Of a stretch of DNA of 64,000 nt, positions 51,142 to 59,027 are shown piece after piece. The DNA comes from an uncultured Prevotella sp. (lineage in GTDB: Bacteria; Bacteroidota; Bacteroidia; Bacteroidales; Bacteroidaceae). Both the position numbers and the translations under genes were made by a program. The notes below the pieces were generated by a model that was not told the DNA's origin, did not search any database, and was given only the letters and a program-made list of their open reading frames with translations. Numbering within the stretch: the first letter of the stretch is position 1; each line of letters begins with the position of its first letter. The stretch spans positions 31,354-95,353 of the forward strand of contig CAMCBZ010000007.1 in the NCBI GenBank assembly GCA_945873145.1, written 5' to 3'.

Positions 51142-52764
51142 TTATTGTTGCAGATACTGTGCTGCCATGTCGGCACAACGCTCACCGTCGATGGCGGCGG
51201 AGACGATACCACCGGCATAGCCTGCTCCCTCGCCACAGGGGAAGAGACCTTGGAGGCGGATGTGCTGCAAGGTGAGGTCATCGCGGAGGATACGTACCGG
51301 ACTGGAGGTGCGGGTCTCTGTAGCGATGAGTGTGGCTTCATTGGTCAGAAAGCCATGACGCTGACGGCCAAAGACTTTGAAACCCTCTTGCAGTCGATGG
51401 GCAATGAACGAAGGCATCCAGAAATGCAGCGGACTGCTGACAAGTCCGGGGGCATAGCTGCTGTCAGGGAGATCGTAGCTCAGATGACCATTGACGAAGT
51501 CTGCCATGCGCTGGGCCGGAGCCGTCTGCTTTCTGTTGCCCTGCTGCCAGCAGTTCTTTTCCAGCTGCTCTTGAAAGCGCATCATGCAGAGCGGATCCAG
51601 TCCCTGAGCCGCATCAGTGTGGTCGTTGTCGGCAGCAGCAGTGCCGCCACGCTCTATCTCTGCGAGGTCCTCGGGATGCACCTCCACGACCATGCCGCTG
51701 TTGGACCAGCGTGTGCCGCGGTTGCTCGGTGACATGCCGTTGACGACGATCTGCTCAGGACCTGTTGCCGCCGGAATGATGAAGCCGCCGGGACACATGC
51801 AGAACGAGTAGACACCACGCCCTTCCACCTGAGTGACAAACGAATACTCGGCAGCTGGCAGATACTTGCCGCGGCCATTGCGGCTGTGGTATTGTATCTG
51901 GTCGATCAGCTCGGCAGGATGCTCCAGTCTCACACCCACTGCAATGCCTTTGGCTGCAATCTCTATATGCTGGTCGTTGAGGTAGCGGTAGACGTCGCGT
52001 GCGCTGTGACCGGTAGCCAGGATGACGGGGCCGTGAAGCTCCATCTCTTGGTTGTCGACATGGTTGACGGCACGGATGCCCACCACACGCTCGTTCTCAA
52101 TGAGCAGTTCTGTCATCTTGGTGTTGAAATAAACCTGACCGCCCGATTGCAGAATCTGCTTCCGCATGTTCTCAATGACGCGCGGCAATTTGTCCGTGCC
52201 GATATGGGGATGGGCATCACAGAGAATAGATGTGGAAGCGCCGTGTTGGCAGAAGACGTTGAGGATCTTTTCCACGCTGCCACGTTTCTTGCTGCGTGTA
52301 TAGAGTTTGCCGTCGGAGTAGGCACCGGCGCCGCCTTCGCCAAAGCAATAGTTGCTTTCGGGATCGACACACTGGTTGCGTGAGATCGCTGCCATGTCCT
52401 TCTTGCGCTCTCTGACATCCTTGCCGCGCTCAATGATCACCGGACGATAGCCCAGCTCGATCAGGTGCAAGGCTCCGAACAAACCACCGGGACCGGCTCC
52501 CACGACGATCACCTGAGGAGCGTCAGACACGTCGGGATATTCCACCCGCTGGTATTCGTCATCTTGTGGCAGCTCATTGATATATACTCTCACTTTGAGG
52601 TTGACCATCACCTGCCGTTGCCGGGCATCGATGCTGCGCCGTAATATTCTGACGCGGTTGATCGTACGGATGTCGAATCCCTTCTCCTTTGAGAGATAGG
52701 AAGCAAGGTTTTGCTCGTTGTATGCGATTTGCGGTTGTACGCGTATTTGGTATTCCTGAACCAT
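51142..52764 (-). CDS. FAD-dependent oxidoreductase (COG2509-like)
   Basis: This 540-residue flavoprotein has an N-terminal domain of about 85 residues. The FAD Rossmann motif QVIVVGAGPGGLFGALHLIELGYRPVIIERG follows, then GEGGAGAYSDGKLYTR near residue 152, VILATGHSARDVY near 260 and CMCPGGFIIPAATG near 330. The C-terminal FPCGEGAGYAGGIVSAAIDGERCA closes the FAD site. Its substrate is not known. It lies 19 bp after folK on the same strand. Confidence 0.9.
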   Translation of the reverse strand: MVQEYQIRVQPQIAYNEQNLASYLSKEKGFDIRTINRVRILRRSIDARQRQVMVNLKVRVYINELPQDDEYQRVEYPDVSDAPQVIVVGAGPGGLFGALHLIELGYRPVIIERGKDVRERKKDMAAISRNQCVDPESNYCFGEGGAGAYSDGKLYTRSKKRGSVEKILNVFCQHGASTSILCDAHPHIGTDKLPRVIENMRKQILQSGGQVYFNTKMTELLIENERVVGIRAVNHVDNQEMELHGPVILATGHSARDVYRYLNDQHIEIAAKGIAVGVRLEHPAELIDQIQYHSRNGRGKYLPAAEYSFVTQVEGRGVYSFCMCPGGFIIPAATGPEQIVVNGMSPSNRGTRWSNSGMVVEVHPEDLAEIERGGTAAADNDHTDAAQGLDPLCMMRFQEQLEKNCWQQGNRKQTAPAQRMADFVNGHLSYDLPDSSYAPGLVSSPLHFWMPSFIAHRLQEGFKVFGRQRHGFLTNEATLIATETRTSSPVRILRDDLTLQHIRLQGLFPCGEGAGYAGGIVSAAIDGERCADMAAQYLQQ

Positions 52765-52783
52765 GTTTGCTGGAATGTATATA

Positions 52784-53176
52784 TTAAATAAGGTGTAGTG
52801 GAGTGGGGAGGCTTTGGATCAGTCGCTTCACATAGTCTCTGGTCCAATCGTCCTCATGATAATGTTTGTGGTCGAAACTTAGAATGTCGATGTCTATTCT
52901 GACGATGTTGTCTTTCCGCTCTTCCTGACTGGAATGCATCAGTCGCTCTATGGCTTTGGTCTTATCGTGAAGACAGGAAAGACTGTCCTCGATCGTCATG
53001 GTTGCAAGGCAGTTGAGATAGGGTGGCGAAACGACGCCAACGGGTTCTGTCCAGATGGAAGGCGTGAAGATTATTGACGCATATTCATTGCGGAGCAACT
53101 GTTGCGCCCGTTGAATATTCGTCTCCTGGTCGGTATTGGAACCTAAGCATAAGATGACAGAATGACTTTCCTTCAT
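52784..53176 (-). CDS. folK: HPPK-like folate biosynthesis pyrophosphokinase
   Basis: This 130-residue protein matches 6-hydroxymethyl-7,8-dihydropterin pyrophosphokinase: VILCLGSNTDQETNIQRAQQLL at the start, TEPVGVVSPPYLNCLATM in the middle, and the magnesium-binding RIDIDILSFDHK near residue 93. It is slightly short compared with the usual 155-160 residues, ending in PTPLHLI. It may be co-transcribed with the downstream FAD oxidoreductase. Confidence 0.82.
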   Translation of the reverse strand: MKESHSVILCLGSNTDQETNIQRAQQLLRNEYASIIFTPSIWTEPVGVVSPPYLNCLATMTIEDSLSCLHDKTKAIERLMHSSQEERKDNIVRIDIDILSFDHKHYHEDDWTRDYVKRLIQSLPTPLHLI

Positions 53177-53222
53177 ACCAAAGACAAACTACAGAATAGA
53201 GTGGGGGATAAAAACGAAAAGT

Positions 53223-53250
53223 GCAGTGCCGCCGTAACCGTCAACACTGC
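53223..53250 (-). terminator. Probable terminator after rpoD
   Basis: The GCAGTG/CACTGC stem with a 16-nt loop is followed on the minus strand by CACTTTTCGTTTTTA. The stem is short, so confidence is moderate. Confidence 0.5.
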
Positions 53251-53285
53251 CCTCTTCATAGCCCACTTTCCCTCACGAAATGGGT

Positions 53286-54158
53286 TTAGCCTAAATACTT
53301 GATCAAGAGTTTGGCGTAGCCGCTCTCACGCAGCTTCACAATGCTCTTCTCGCGGATCTGGCGCACGCGCTCACGGGTCAGTCCGAGCTGGTCACCGATC
53401 TCCTCCAGACCTTTTTCGTGGCAGCCGATGCCGAAGCATTCGCGCACGATGGTGATCTCACGGTCTTTCAGCACGTTGCGGAGCACCACGTCGAGCTCCT
53501 TTGCCATGCTCTCGTAGTCGACCTGCTTGTCAGCGCGGCTGTCATCGCCGGAGGCGAGTACGTCAGCCATGCTGTTGTCGTCATCCTCCTGGAAAGGAGC
53601 GTCGATGCTCATGTGGTGGTTGTCGGCCTTGATGGTCTGGTCGATCTTTGCCTCCTCGATGTTTGTCAGATTGGACAGCTCCTGCACGGAAGGACGGCGT
53701 TGATTCTTCTGCTCGAACTTAGAGATCTCTGAGTTGATCTTCGACAGCGCACCTACCTGGTTGAGCGGCAGACGTACGATACGGCTCTGCTCAGCGATGG
53801 CCTGCAGGATGCTCTGGCGAATCCACCACACTGCATAAGAGATGAACTTGAAGCCACGAGTCTCGTCAAACTTTTCAGCGGCTTTCACCAGTCCGATGTT
53901 GCCCTCATCGATCAAGTCTGTGAGGCCCAAACCTTGGTGCTGATATTGTTTGGCGACGGAGACGACGAAGCGCAGATTGGCTTTCACCAATTTGTCCTTA
54001 GCACGTTCTCCTTCACGTCCACCGCGACGAATAGCCTGAGCAAGCTCAATCTCTTCATCTACGGAAATCATTGGGACACGACCAATCTCTACCAAGTATT
54101 TGTCCAATGCTTCACTGGAACGGTTGGTGATGCTTTTTTGAATCTTAAGTTGACGCAT
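53286..54158 (-). CDS. rpoD: Primary sigma factor RpoD-like (sigma-70)
   Basis: This 290-residue sigma factor has regions 1.2 to 4.2 and no long region 1.1, the standard size for Bacteroidota primary sigma. The motifs are [20 protein letters not shown] (region 2.1-2.2), [19 protein letters not shown] (2.4), PLNQVGALSKINSEISKFEQ (3), and [16 protein letters not shown] (4.2). I regard it as the main sigma and the paralogue at 15142 as the alternative one. The -7 box TACCTTTG is at 54262-54269, giving a leader of about 95 nt. Confidence 0.9.
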   Translation of the reverse strand: MRQLKIQKSITNRSSEALDKYLVEIGRVPMISVDEEIELAQAIRRGGREGERAKDKLVKANLRFVVSVAKQYQHQGLGLTDLIDEGNIGLVKAAEKFDETRGFKFISYAVWWIRQSILQAIAEQSRIVRLPLNQVGALSKINSEISKFEQKNQRRPSVQELSNLTNIEEAKIDQTIKADNHHMSIDAPFQEDDDNSMADVLASGDDSRADKQVDYESMAKELDVVLRNVLKDREITIVRECFGIGCHEKGLEEIGDQLGLTRERVRQIREKSIVKLRESGYAKLLIKYLG

Positions 54159-54261
54159 GATGTTATTTTTGACCTTTGAATAAACAAACTAATACCTTGA
54201 CTGATTATATACGAGAAAAGTGTCTCTTTGAGAGACCCTTGATGTATATCCAAGTAGCATA

Positions 54262-54269
54262 CAAAGGTA
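54262..54269 (-). promoter_or_regulatory. Promoter -7 box for rpoD
   Basis: TACCTTTG on the minus strand lies about 104 bp upstream of the rpoD ATG. Confidence 0.65.
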
Positions 54270-54335
54270 AGAATATTTTTGAAAACCGGCAAAAATATTA
54301 AGTGATTTTTGAATAAATAAAGTTTCATTATAGAA

Positions 54336-54369
54336 AAGTCCTATCCCGATTTTCGTCGGAATAGGACTT
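54336..54369 (-). terminator. Terminator after the GGGtGRT gene
   Basis: The stem AAGTCCTATCCCGA/TCGGAATAGGACTT has one mismatch and a short loop. It lies 57 bp beyond the stop of the minus-strand gene at 54426, followed by TTCTATAATG on that strand. Confidence 0.75.
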
Positions 54370-54425
54370 ATATTATCGTTTTGTCCTTCTGCTTCTACAC
54401 CGAGAAGCAGGCGGCAAAGTGTGTT

Positions 54426-55442
54426 TTACTTCTTGTTCAGAAGCAGGTCGGTCTGTACGGCTACAGCTACGGTAGCACCCACCATTGGGTTGTTGCCCAT
54501 GCCCAGATAGCCCATCATCTCAACGTGAGCAGGTACAGAAGAAGAACCTGCGAACTGAGCGTCGCTGTGCATACGACCCATGGTGTCGGTCATACCATAA
54601 GAAGCAGGACCTGCAGCCATGTTGTCCGGGTGCAGCGTACGGCCCGTACCACCACCGGAAGCAACAGAGAAGTAAGGCTTGCCAGCGGCTATGCGCTCCT
54701 TCTTATATGTACCGGCAACTGGGTGCTGGAAACGTGTCGGGTTGGTGGAGTTACCAGTGATGGAGACATCCACATTCTCGTGCCAGAGGATGGCAACGCC
54801 TTCGCGGACATCGTCAGCGCCATAGCACTTTACCTTCAGACGGGCAGGATTGTTACCGTAAGGAATCTCCTCGACAATGTTCAGCTTGCTTGTGTAGTAG
54901 TCAAACTTAGTCTTGACGTATGTGAAGCCATTGACACGGCTGATGATCTGTGCGGCGTCTTTGCCCAGACCGTTCAGAATCACGCGCAGCGGTTTTTTAC
55001 GTACTTTGTTTGCCATCTCAGCAATCTTGATGGCACCCTCAGCAGCTGCGAAAGACTCGTGGCCGGCCAGGAAGGCGAAGCACTCGGTCTCTTCACGGAG
55101 CAGACGGGCTGCCAGATTACCATGACCCAGACCTACCTTACGGTCGTCAGCCACACTTCCGGGGATGCAGAAAGCCTGCAGACCGATACCGATGGCCTCG
55201 GCGCACTCAGCAGCACTCTTGCAGCCCTTCTTGATAGCGATAGCAGCACCGGCAACGTAAGCCCACTTTGCATTCTCAAAGCAGATGCGCTGTGTGTCCT
55301 CGCAAATCTGATAAGGATCGATGCCCAGCTTGTCGCAAATTTCGTTTGCCTCTTCGAGGTTCTTGATGCCATTGGCCTGGAGGGCAGCGTTGACCTGTGC
55401 CTCACGACGCTCCTGGCTTTCGTATTGAACTTTTCTAATCAT
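54426..55442 (-). CDS. GGGtGRT protein, function unknown
   Basis: This 338-residue cytoplasmic protein carries the name-giving motif ASGGGTGRTLHPDNMAAGPASYGM near residue 265. It starts with KVQYESQERREAQVNAALQANGIKNLEEANEICDKLG and has conserved Cys near residue 48. Family members are widespread in anaerobes and are found next to a NifU-like scaffold, as here (14-bp gap). Coupling to Fe-S or sulfur metabolism is inferred from that; no activity is known to me. Confidence 0.85.
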   Translation of the reverse strand: MIRKVQYESQERREAQVNAALQANGIKNLEEANEICDKLGIDPYQICEDTQRICFENAKWAYVAGAAIAIKKGCKSAAECAEAIGIGLQAFCIPGSVADDRKVGLGHGNLAARLLREETECFAFLAGHESFAAAEGAIKIAEMANKVRKKPLRVILNGLGKDAAQIISRVNGFTYVKTKFDYYTSKLNIVEEIPYGNNPARLKVKCYGADDVREGVAILWHENVDVSITGNSTNPTRFQHPVAGTYKKERIAAGKPYFSVASGGGTGRTLHPDNMAAGPASYGMTDTMGRMHSDAQFAGSSSVPAHVEMMGYLGMGNNPMVGATVAVAVQTDLLLNKK

Positions 55443-55456
55443 ACTGTGGTTCCTCC

Positions 55457-56161
55457 TTATTCTTTACGTGGGTCGATAGATTTAACAATGCCCTGGTCGG
55501 CAGTGGTGCGGCCATAGCGACCTGTGAACTTCTTCACAGCCTCGTTAGCGTCCATACCGTTCTTGATGGCTTCCATCATCTTGCCCAGGTGAACATACTC
55601 ATAGCCACACACGAAGTCGTCCTTGTCGAGGAACATCTTGGTGATGTAGCCCTCGGTGAGCTCGAGGTAGCGTGTGCCCTTAGCCATAGTACCATAGAGT
55701 GTACCTGTCTGAGAGCGGAGGCCCTTGCCCAGATCCTCAAGGCCGGCGCCGACAGCGAGACCATTCTCAGAGAATGCGCTCTGTGAGCGGCCGTAGACGA
55801 TCTGCAGGAACAGCTCGCGCATAGCGGTGTTGATAGCGTCGCAAACCAAGTCGGTATTCAGAGCTTCCAGGATGGTCTTGCCCGGCAGGATCTCAGAAGC
55901 CATAGCTGCAGAGTGAGTCATACCGGTGCAACCGATTGTCTCGATGAGGCACTCTACGATGACGCCCTCCTTGATGTTCAGAGAGAGTTTGCAGGCACCC
56001 TGCTGAGGTGCGCACCAACCCACACCGTGGGTATAGCCAGAAATGTCTTTGATTTCCTTGGCCTGAATCCACTTACCCTCTTCAGGGATTGGAGCTGGGC
56101 CGTGGTAGGCACCCTTTTTGACAACGCACATGTTGTCAACTTCCTTAGAATAAATAATCAT
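55457..56161 (-). CDS. NifU-like iron-sulfur cluster assembly scaffold protein
   Basis: This 234-residue protein has the IscU/NifU-N fold, with candidate cluster ligands in WCAPQQGACKLSL near residue 49 and ETIGCTGMTHSAAMASEILPGK near residue 74. It is longer than IscU and has an extra C-terminal segment (YGYVHLGKMMEAIKNG-type helix). It is upstream of the GGGtGRT gene in a two-gene operon with a TATTTTTG promoter at 56222-56229. The function is inferred from family. Confidence 0.82.
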   Translation of the reverse strand: MIIYSKEVDNMCVVKKGAYHGPAPIPEEGKWIQAKEIKDISGYTHGVGWCAPQQGACKLSLNIKEGVIVECLIETIGCTGMTHSAAMASEILPGKTILEALNTDLVCDAINTAMRELFLQIVYGRSQSAFSENGLAVGAGLEDLGKGLRSQTGTLYGTMAKGTRYLELTEGYITKMFLDKDDFVCGYEYVHLGKMMEAIKNGMDANEAVKKFTGRYGRTTADQGIVKSIDPRKE

Positions 56162-56301
56162 ATTCGCTACAAATTAAATATGTAAATGTGTATTAGCTTG
56201 TGCAATTGCTATTATGTATTGCAAAAATACAAAAAGTATGTGGAATAGCTATAAGGCAGTTTCTTTTTTTAACTTTTTTAAGTGCCTCTTCCACCTTTGC
56301 T

Positions 56302-56928
56302 TTAGTGATGACCGATGAAGCCGAGCAAGAATTCCACGGCACCGTTGACACCGTAGCCGCCTACGTCGAGACAGAGGTCGTAGTTGCGGGCATCGTAGCG
56401 CTCACATCCCGTGTAGGTCTTGGTGTAGAGCTCGCGGGTGTAGTCGTTGTCCTCGATGAGTATCCGTGCTTTGTGCTCGTCGACATGATAGAGTTTCATG
56501 ATTCTCTCTACGCGCTGCGGCATGGGAGCATGAAGGAAAATGCTGAGTTTGTTGGGATGGTCTTTAAAGACATGGAAGCCACAGCGTCCGACGATGACAC
56601 ACGATTCCTGCTCGGCTACTTCTCTCATTGCCTTGGCTTGTGCATAGAAGAGCTGTCGCGAGGTGATGTCGTTGGTAGTTGGTGTATATTCGCTGATGCT
56701 TACGAAGTTCTGATAGAACTTGGTGAAGTCTTCCCACCAGGAAGGTCTCTTCTTCTCTAAGGTGACGGCCTCCTCTTCGGTGAGATTGAATTTCTGTGCG
56801 ACGGCTTTCAGTATCTGCTTGTCAATGAGCTTGACGTCGAGACGTCGTGCCAGTTCTGCGCCAATCTCGTGTCCGCCTGTACCAAACTGGCGGTTGATGG
56901 TGATGATGTATTGATCGTTGAGGTTCAT
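56302..56928 (-). CDS. Cytidylate kinase-like family protein
   Basis: This 208-residue P-loop protein begins YIITINRQFGTGGHEIGAELARRLDVKLIDKQILKAVAQ, the pattern of the cytidylate-kinase-like 2 family. The GTGGHEIG loop replaces the usual GxxGxGKS. Further motifs are EQESCVIVGRCGFHVF and MPQRVERIMKLYHVDEHKA. Whether it phosphorylates CMP is not established for this subfamily. I start at 56928 after a TACTTTTG box at 56997-57004. Confidence 0.8.
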   Translation of the reverse strand: MNLNDQYIITINRQFGTGGHEIGAELARRLDVKLIDKQILKAVAQKFNLTEEEAVTLEKKRPSWWEDFTKFYQNFVSISEYTPTTNDITSRQLFYAQAKAMREVAEQESCVIVGRCGFHVFKDHPNKLSIFLHAPMPQRVERIMKLYHVDEHKARILIEDNDYTRELYTKTYTGCERYDARNYDLCLDVGGYGVNGAVEFLLGFIGHH

Positions 56929-57095
56929 AGTGTAGGGCTTTAAAGTGAACATAAAGAGTGGGCGAAGGGGATGAAAGCATCATCATACGCTCATTGCAAA
57001 AGTAGCCAAAAAAACGATATGTTCCAAATGTTTCCTTAGAAAAAATGTGTTGGAAGCAAAAGAAGACTGTTCTGTAGAGAAAAGAAAAACAAAAA

Positions 57096-57119
57096 AGCAG
57101 TGATAAGATTATCACTGCT
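57096..57119 (-). terminator. Terminator after tRNA-Cys
   Basis: The perfect stem AGCAGTGATAA/TTATCACTGCT is followed on the minus strand by TTTTTTG, directly after the tRNA. Confidence 0.85.
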
Positions 57120-57125
57120 CCTCTG

Positions 57126-57196
57126 AGGTGCCTGGCGGAGTCGAACCGCCTTGAACGGTTTTGCAGACCGTTACCTAACCGTTCGGACAAGGCACC
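57126..57196 (-). tRNA. tRNA-Cys (GCA)
   Basis: This 71-nt cloverleaf on the minus strand has acceptor stem GGTGCCT/AGGCACC, anticodon loop CTGCAAA with anticodon GCA, a TTCGACT T loop and discriminator U73. CCA is not encoded. A TACCTTTG box at 57223-57230 is its promoter. Confidence 0.97.
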
Positions 57197-57222
57197 AATG
57201 TCCTGCTTTAGTTAAGCGGTTG

Positions 57223-57230
57223 CAAAGGTA
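57223..57230 (-). promoter_or_regulatory. Promoter -7 box for tRNA-Cys
   Basis: TACCTTTG on the minus strand lies 26 bp before the tRNA 5' end. Confidence 0.7.
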
Positions 57231-57304
57231 ATAACATTTTTTGGAACGACCAAACTTTTCTTCTACTTTTTTCTTCGTGGACGCAAAATCATTCTCTTTG
57301 TACT

Positions 57305-58933
57305 TTACTTTTTTACTTTGAAGTAGCCCAGCTTGTGGCTGATGCCTTTGTTGCCAAGTGATCGCAACTGGTAATAGCCGGGTGACAGACTACGTACATC
57401 GGTTTGTTTGCCTTTGTATGGAATTACCATCATCTGCTGTCCCATCAAGTTATCGATGACGAGCCATTGCGCATCGAGTACTTTGCTCTTGGCGGGAAGG
57501 GAGAGCTGACCGTCGTGACAAGGGAGCAGTCCTGGAAGGTTATTGCTTTGTTTGGTGTGGCTTTGCAACGGCAGGCTCTCGTTGCCATATCGGTCCATGG
57601 CTGTCACGGCAAAGTAACGGCCTGCCGTAGGCACGGAGACCATCGTGGTGTTCAGGCGTGTAGCCACCAGATTACGGGTGTCGTGGATATCTACGGGCCA
57701 TGTCCGGCTGCTATATATATTATAATAAGGTGTAGAGCCCTGCCACGAGAGCGTGTTGTCAGTGAGTTGCAGTCGTATGGGCGCTGCAGGAATAGTATTG
57801 CTTTCCCATGTCATGGCGGGAATCAAAGCCGGCGTGCCGTCGAAGGCCTGTGCGAAATGGTAGATGCCTTGGATGTCGTCGGTGAAGAATTCCCCACGGA
57901 AATAGGTATGTCCGAGATGGTATTTCCTGAGCAGATACATCTCGCGCGTGACGTCTTCCAACCGCCACTTGCCCTCTTTGGGATCGAGAAAGTATATGCC
58001 CAGTCCAGGTGCCACGATCTTGCCGTGGCTCTGTTCTGCCCAGTCAACGGCAAACGGGAAGAACTGCTCATTGCGGAAGTACATCATCGGGAACAGTTCG
58101 TCCATCAGTCCGTCTTTAAGCCAGCCTTGTGCATCCTGGCAGACTTTGTCGTAGGCATTCCAACCATGGCTCCAGTATCGGGAGAGATCATTGAACTTGC
58201 CAATTGGCGAACAACTGATCTTTACCCAAGGCTTGAGAGCCTTGACACTGTCGTGAATGGCTTTGACGATCCGTGTGATGTTGTTGCGTCCTTGCTCTTT
58301 GCTGACCTTCATCTTCCAAGTTTCGGGATAGCGGATGTAATCGAGATGGATGCCGTCGATGTCGTAGTTCTGTGTGATCTCCTTGCAGATGTCTGCTATG
58401 TAGCGTGCCGTCCTGGGATCCTCAGGATTCATATATCCGTCGGCATCGATCTTGCGGATGAGTCCCGGAAACTTTTTGCGCAGCTGTGTACAGCCGAGCT
58501 TGTTCCATTTGCCCACGGGTAGGGTGACGACCCACGCCTGCAACTCCATGCCTCTTTTATGGCATTCGTCGATGGCAAACTTCAAAGCATCGTAACCCGG
58601 TGACTTACCTGGGAAGCCGCTGAGACAGCCGTCGTATGGCTCGTATTTCGAAGGATAGATAACCGTGCCGCGAACACGTGTCTGAATGAGTACGGTGTTG
58701 ATACCTGCTTTTTGGTACTGGTCCAGGAGCGAGCATAGTTCCTGTTGCTGAATCTGAGCGCTGTGCGCGCTTTGTGCATAGTGGTGAGGCCAGTCGAGTC
58801 CTCCGATGGTAGTGAGCCACACTGCTCTCACTTCGTGTTTGGGAGAGGCAAAGAGGGAAGAGGTGGACTGAGCTTTTATATTTGCACAAAATATGAAAGA
58901 AATCAGCAAACAGAATAAAGTACTTTTCTGCAT
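57305..58933 (-). CDS. Family 10-like glycosyl hydrolase (DigH/UPF0748 type)
   Basis: This 542-residue exported protein has the signal QKSTLFCLLISFIFCANIKAQS. A GHL10/DUF187 catalytic barrel follows: EVRAVWLTTIGGLDWPHHYA near residue 35, INTVLIQTRVRGTVIYPSKYEP near 80, and GIHLDYIRYPE near 195. The C-terminal part has a fibronectin-like region (YYNIYSSRTWPVD) and a sorting-like end (YQLRSLGNKGISHKLGYFKV). DigH in E. coli cleaves peptidoglycan glycan strands lacking stem peptides; that role is inferred here. The start at 58933 fits the signal and the -7 box at 58952-58959. Confidence 0.85.
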   Translation of the reverse strand: MQKSTLFCLLISFIFCANIKAQSTSSLFASPKHEVRAVWLTTIGGLDWPHHYAQSAHSAQIQQQELCSLLDQYQKAGINTVLIQTRVRGTVIYPSKYEPYDGCLSGFPGKSPGYDALKFAIDECHKRGMELQAWVVTLPVGKWNKLGCTQLRKKFPGLIRKIDADGYMNPEDPRTARYIADICKEITQNYDIDGIHLDYIRYPETWKMKVSKEQGRNNITRIVKAIHDSVKALKPWVKISCSPIGKFNDLSRYWSHGWNAYDKVCQDAQGWLKDGLMDELFPMMYFRNEQFFPFAVDWAEQSHGKIVAPGLGIYFLDPKEGKWRLEDVTREMYLLRKYHLGHTYFRGEFFTDDIQGIYHFAQAFDGTPALIPAMTWESNTIPAAPIRLQLTDNTLSWQGSTPYYNIYSSRTWPVDIHDTRNLVATRLNTTMVSVPTAGRYFAVTAMDRYGNESLPLQSHTKQSNNLPGLLPCHDGQLSLPAKSKVLDAQWLVIDNLMGQQMMVIPYKGKQTDVRSLSPGYYQLRSLGNKGISHKLGYFKVKK

Positions 58934-58951
58934 CGTTACAATTATTTTCCA

Positions 58952-58999
58952 CAAAGGTACTGATATTTTTTTTGTTTTCAAAAATAAACATTACTTTTG
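58952..58999. promoter_or_regulatory. Divergent promoters for the hydrolase and CstA genes
   Basis: TACCTTTG on the minus strand (58952-58959) serves the hydrolase gene. TACTTTTG on the plus strand (58992-58999) serves the CstA-like gene. Confidence 0.72.
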
Positions 59000-59027
59000 C
59001 AATATAATTCGTCAGTTTTCATCGATT

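Noticed and set aside
54381-55517. 378-codon plus-strand ORF
   Set aside because: It is antisense to the GGGtGRT gene, which has the named motif and operon context.
34058-57730. Copies of TATATATTATAA inside the amidase and DigH-like genes as regulatory elements
   Set aside because: Both fall in frame within coding sequence for the similar peptide YNIYSS of fibronectin-like regions, which explains them.
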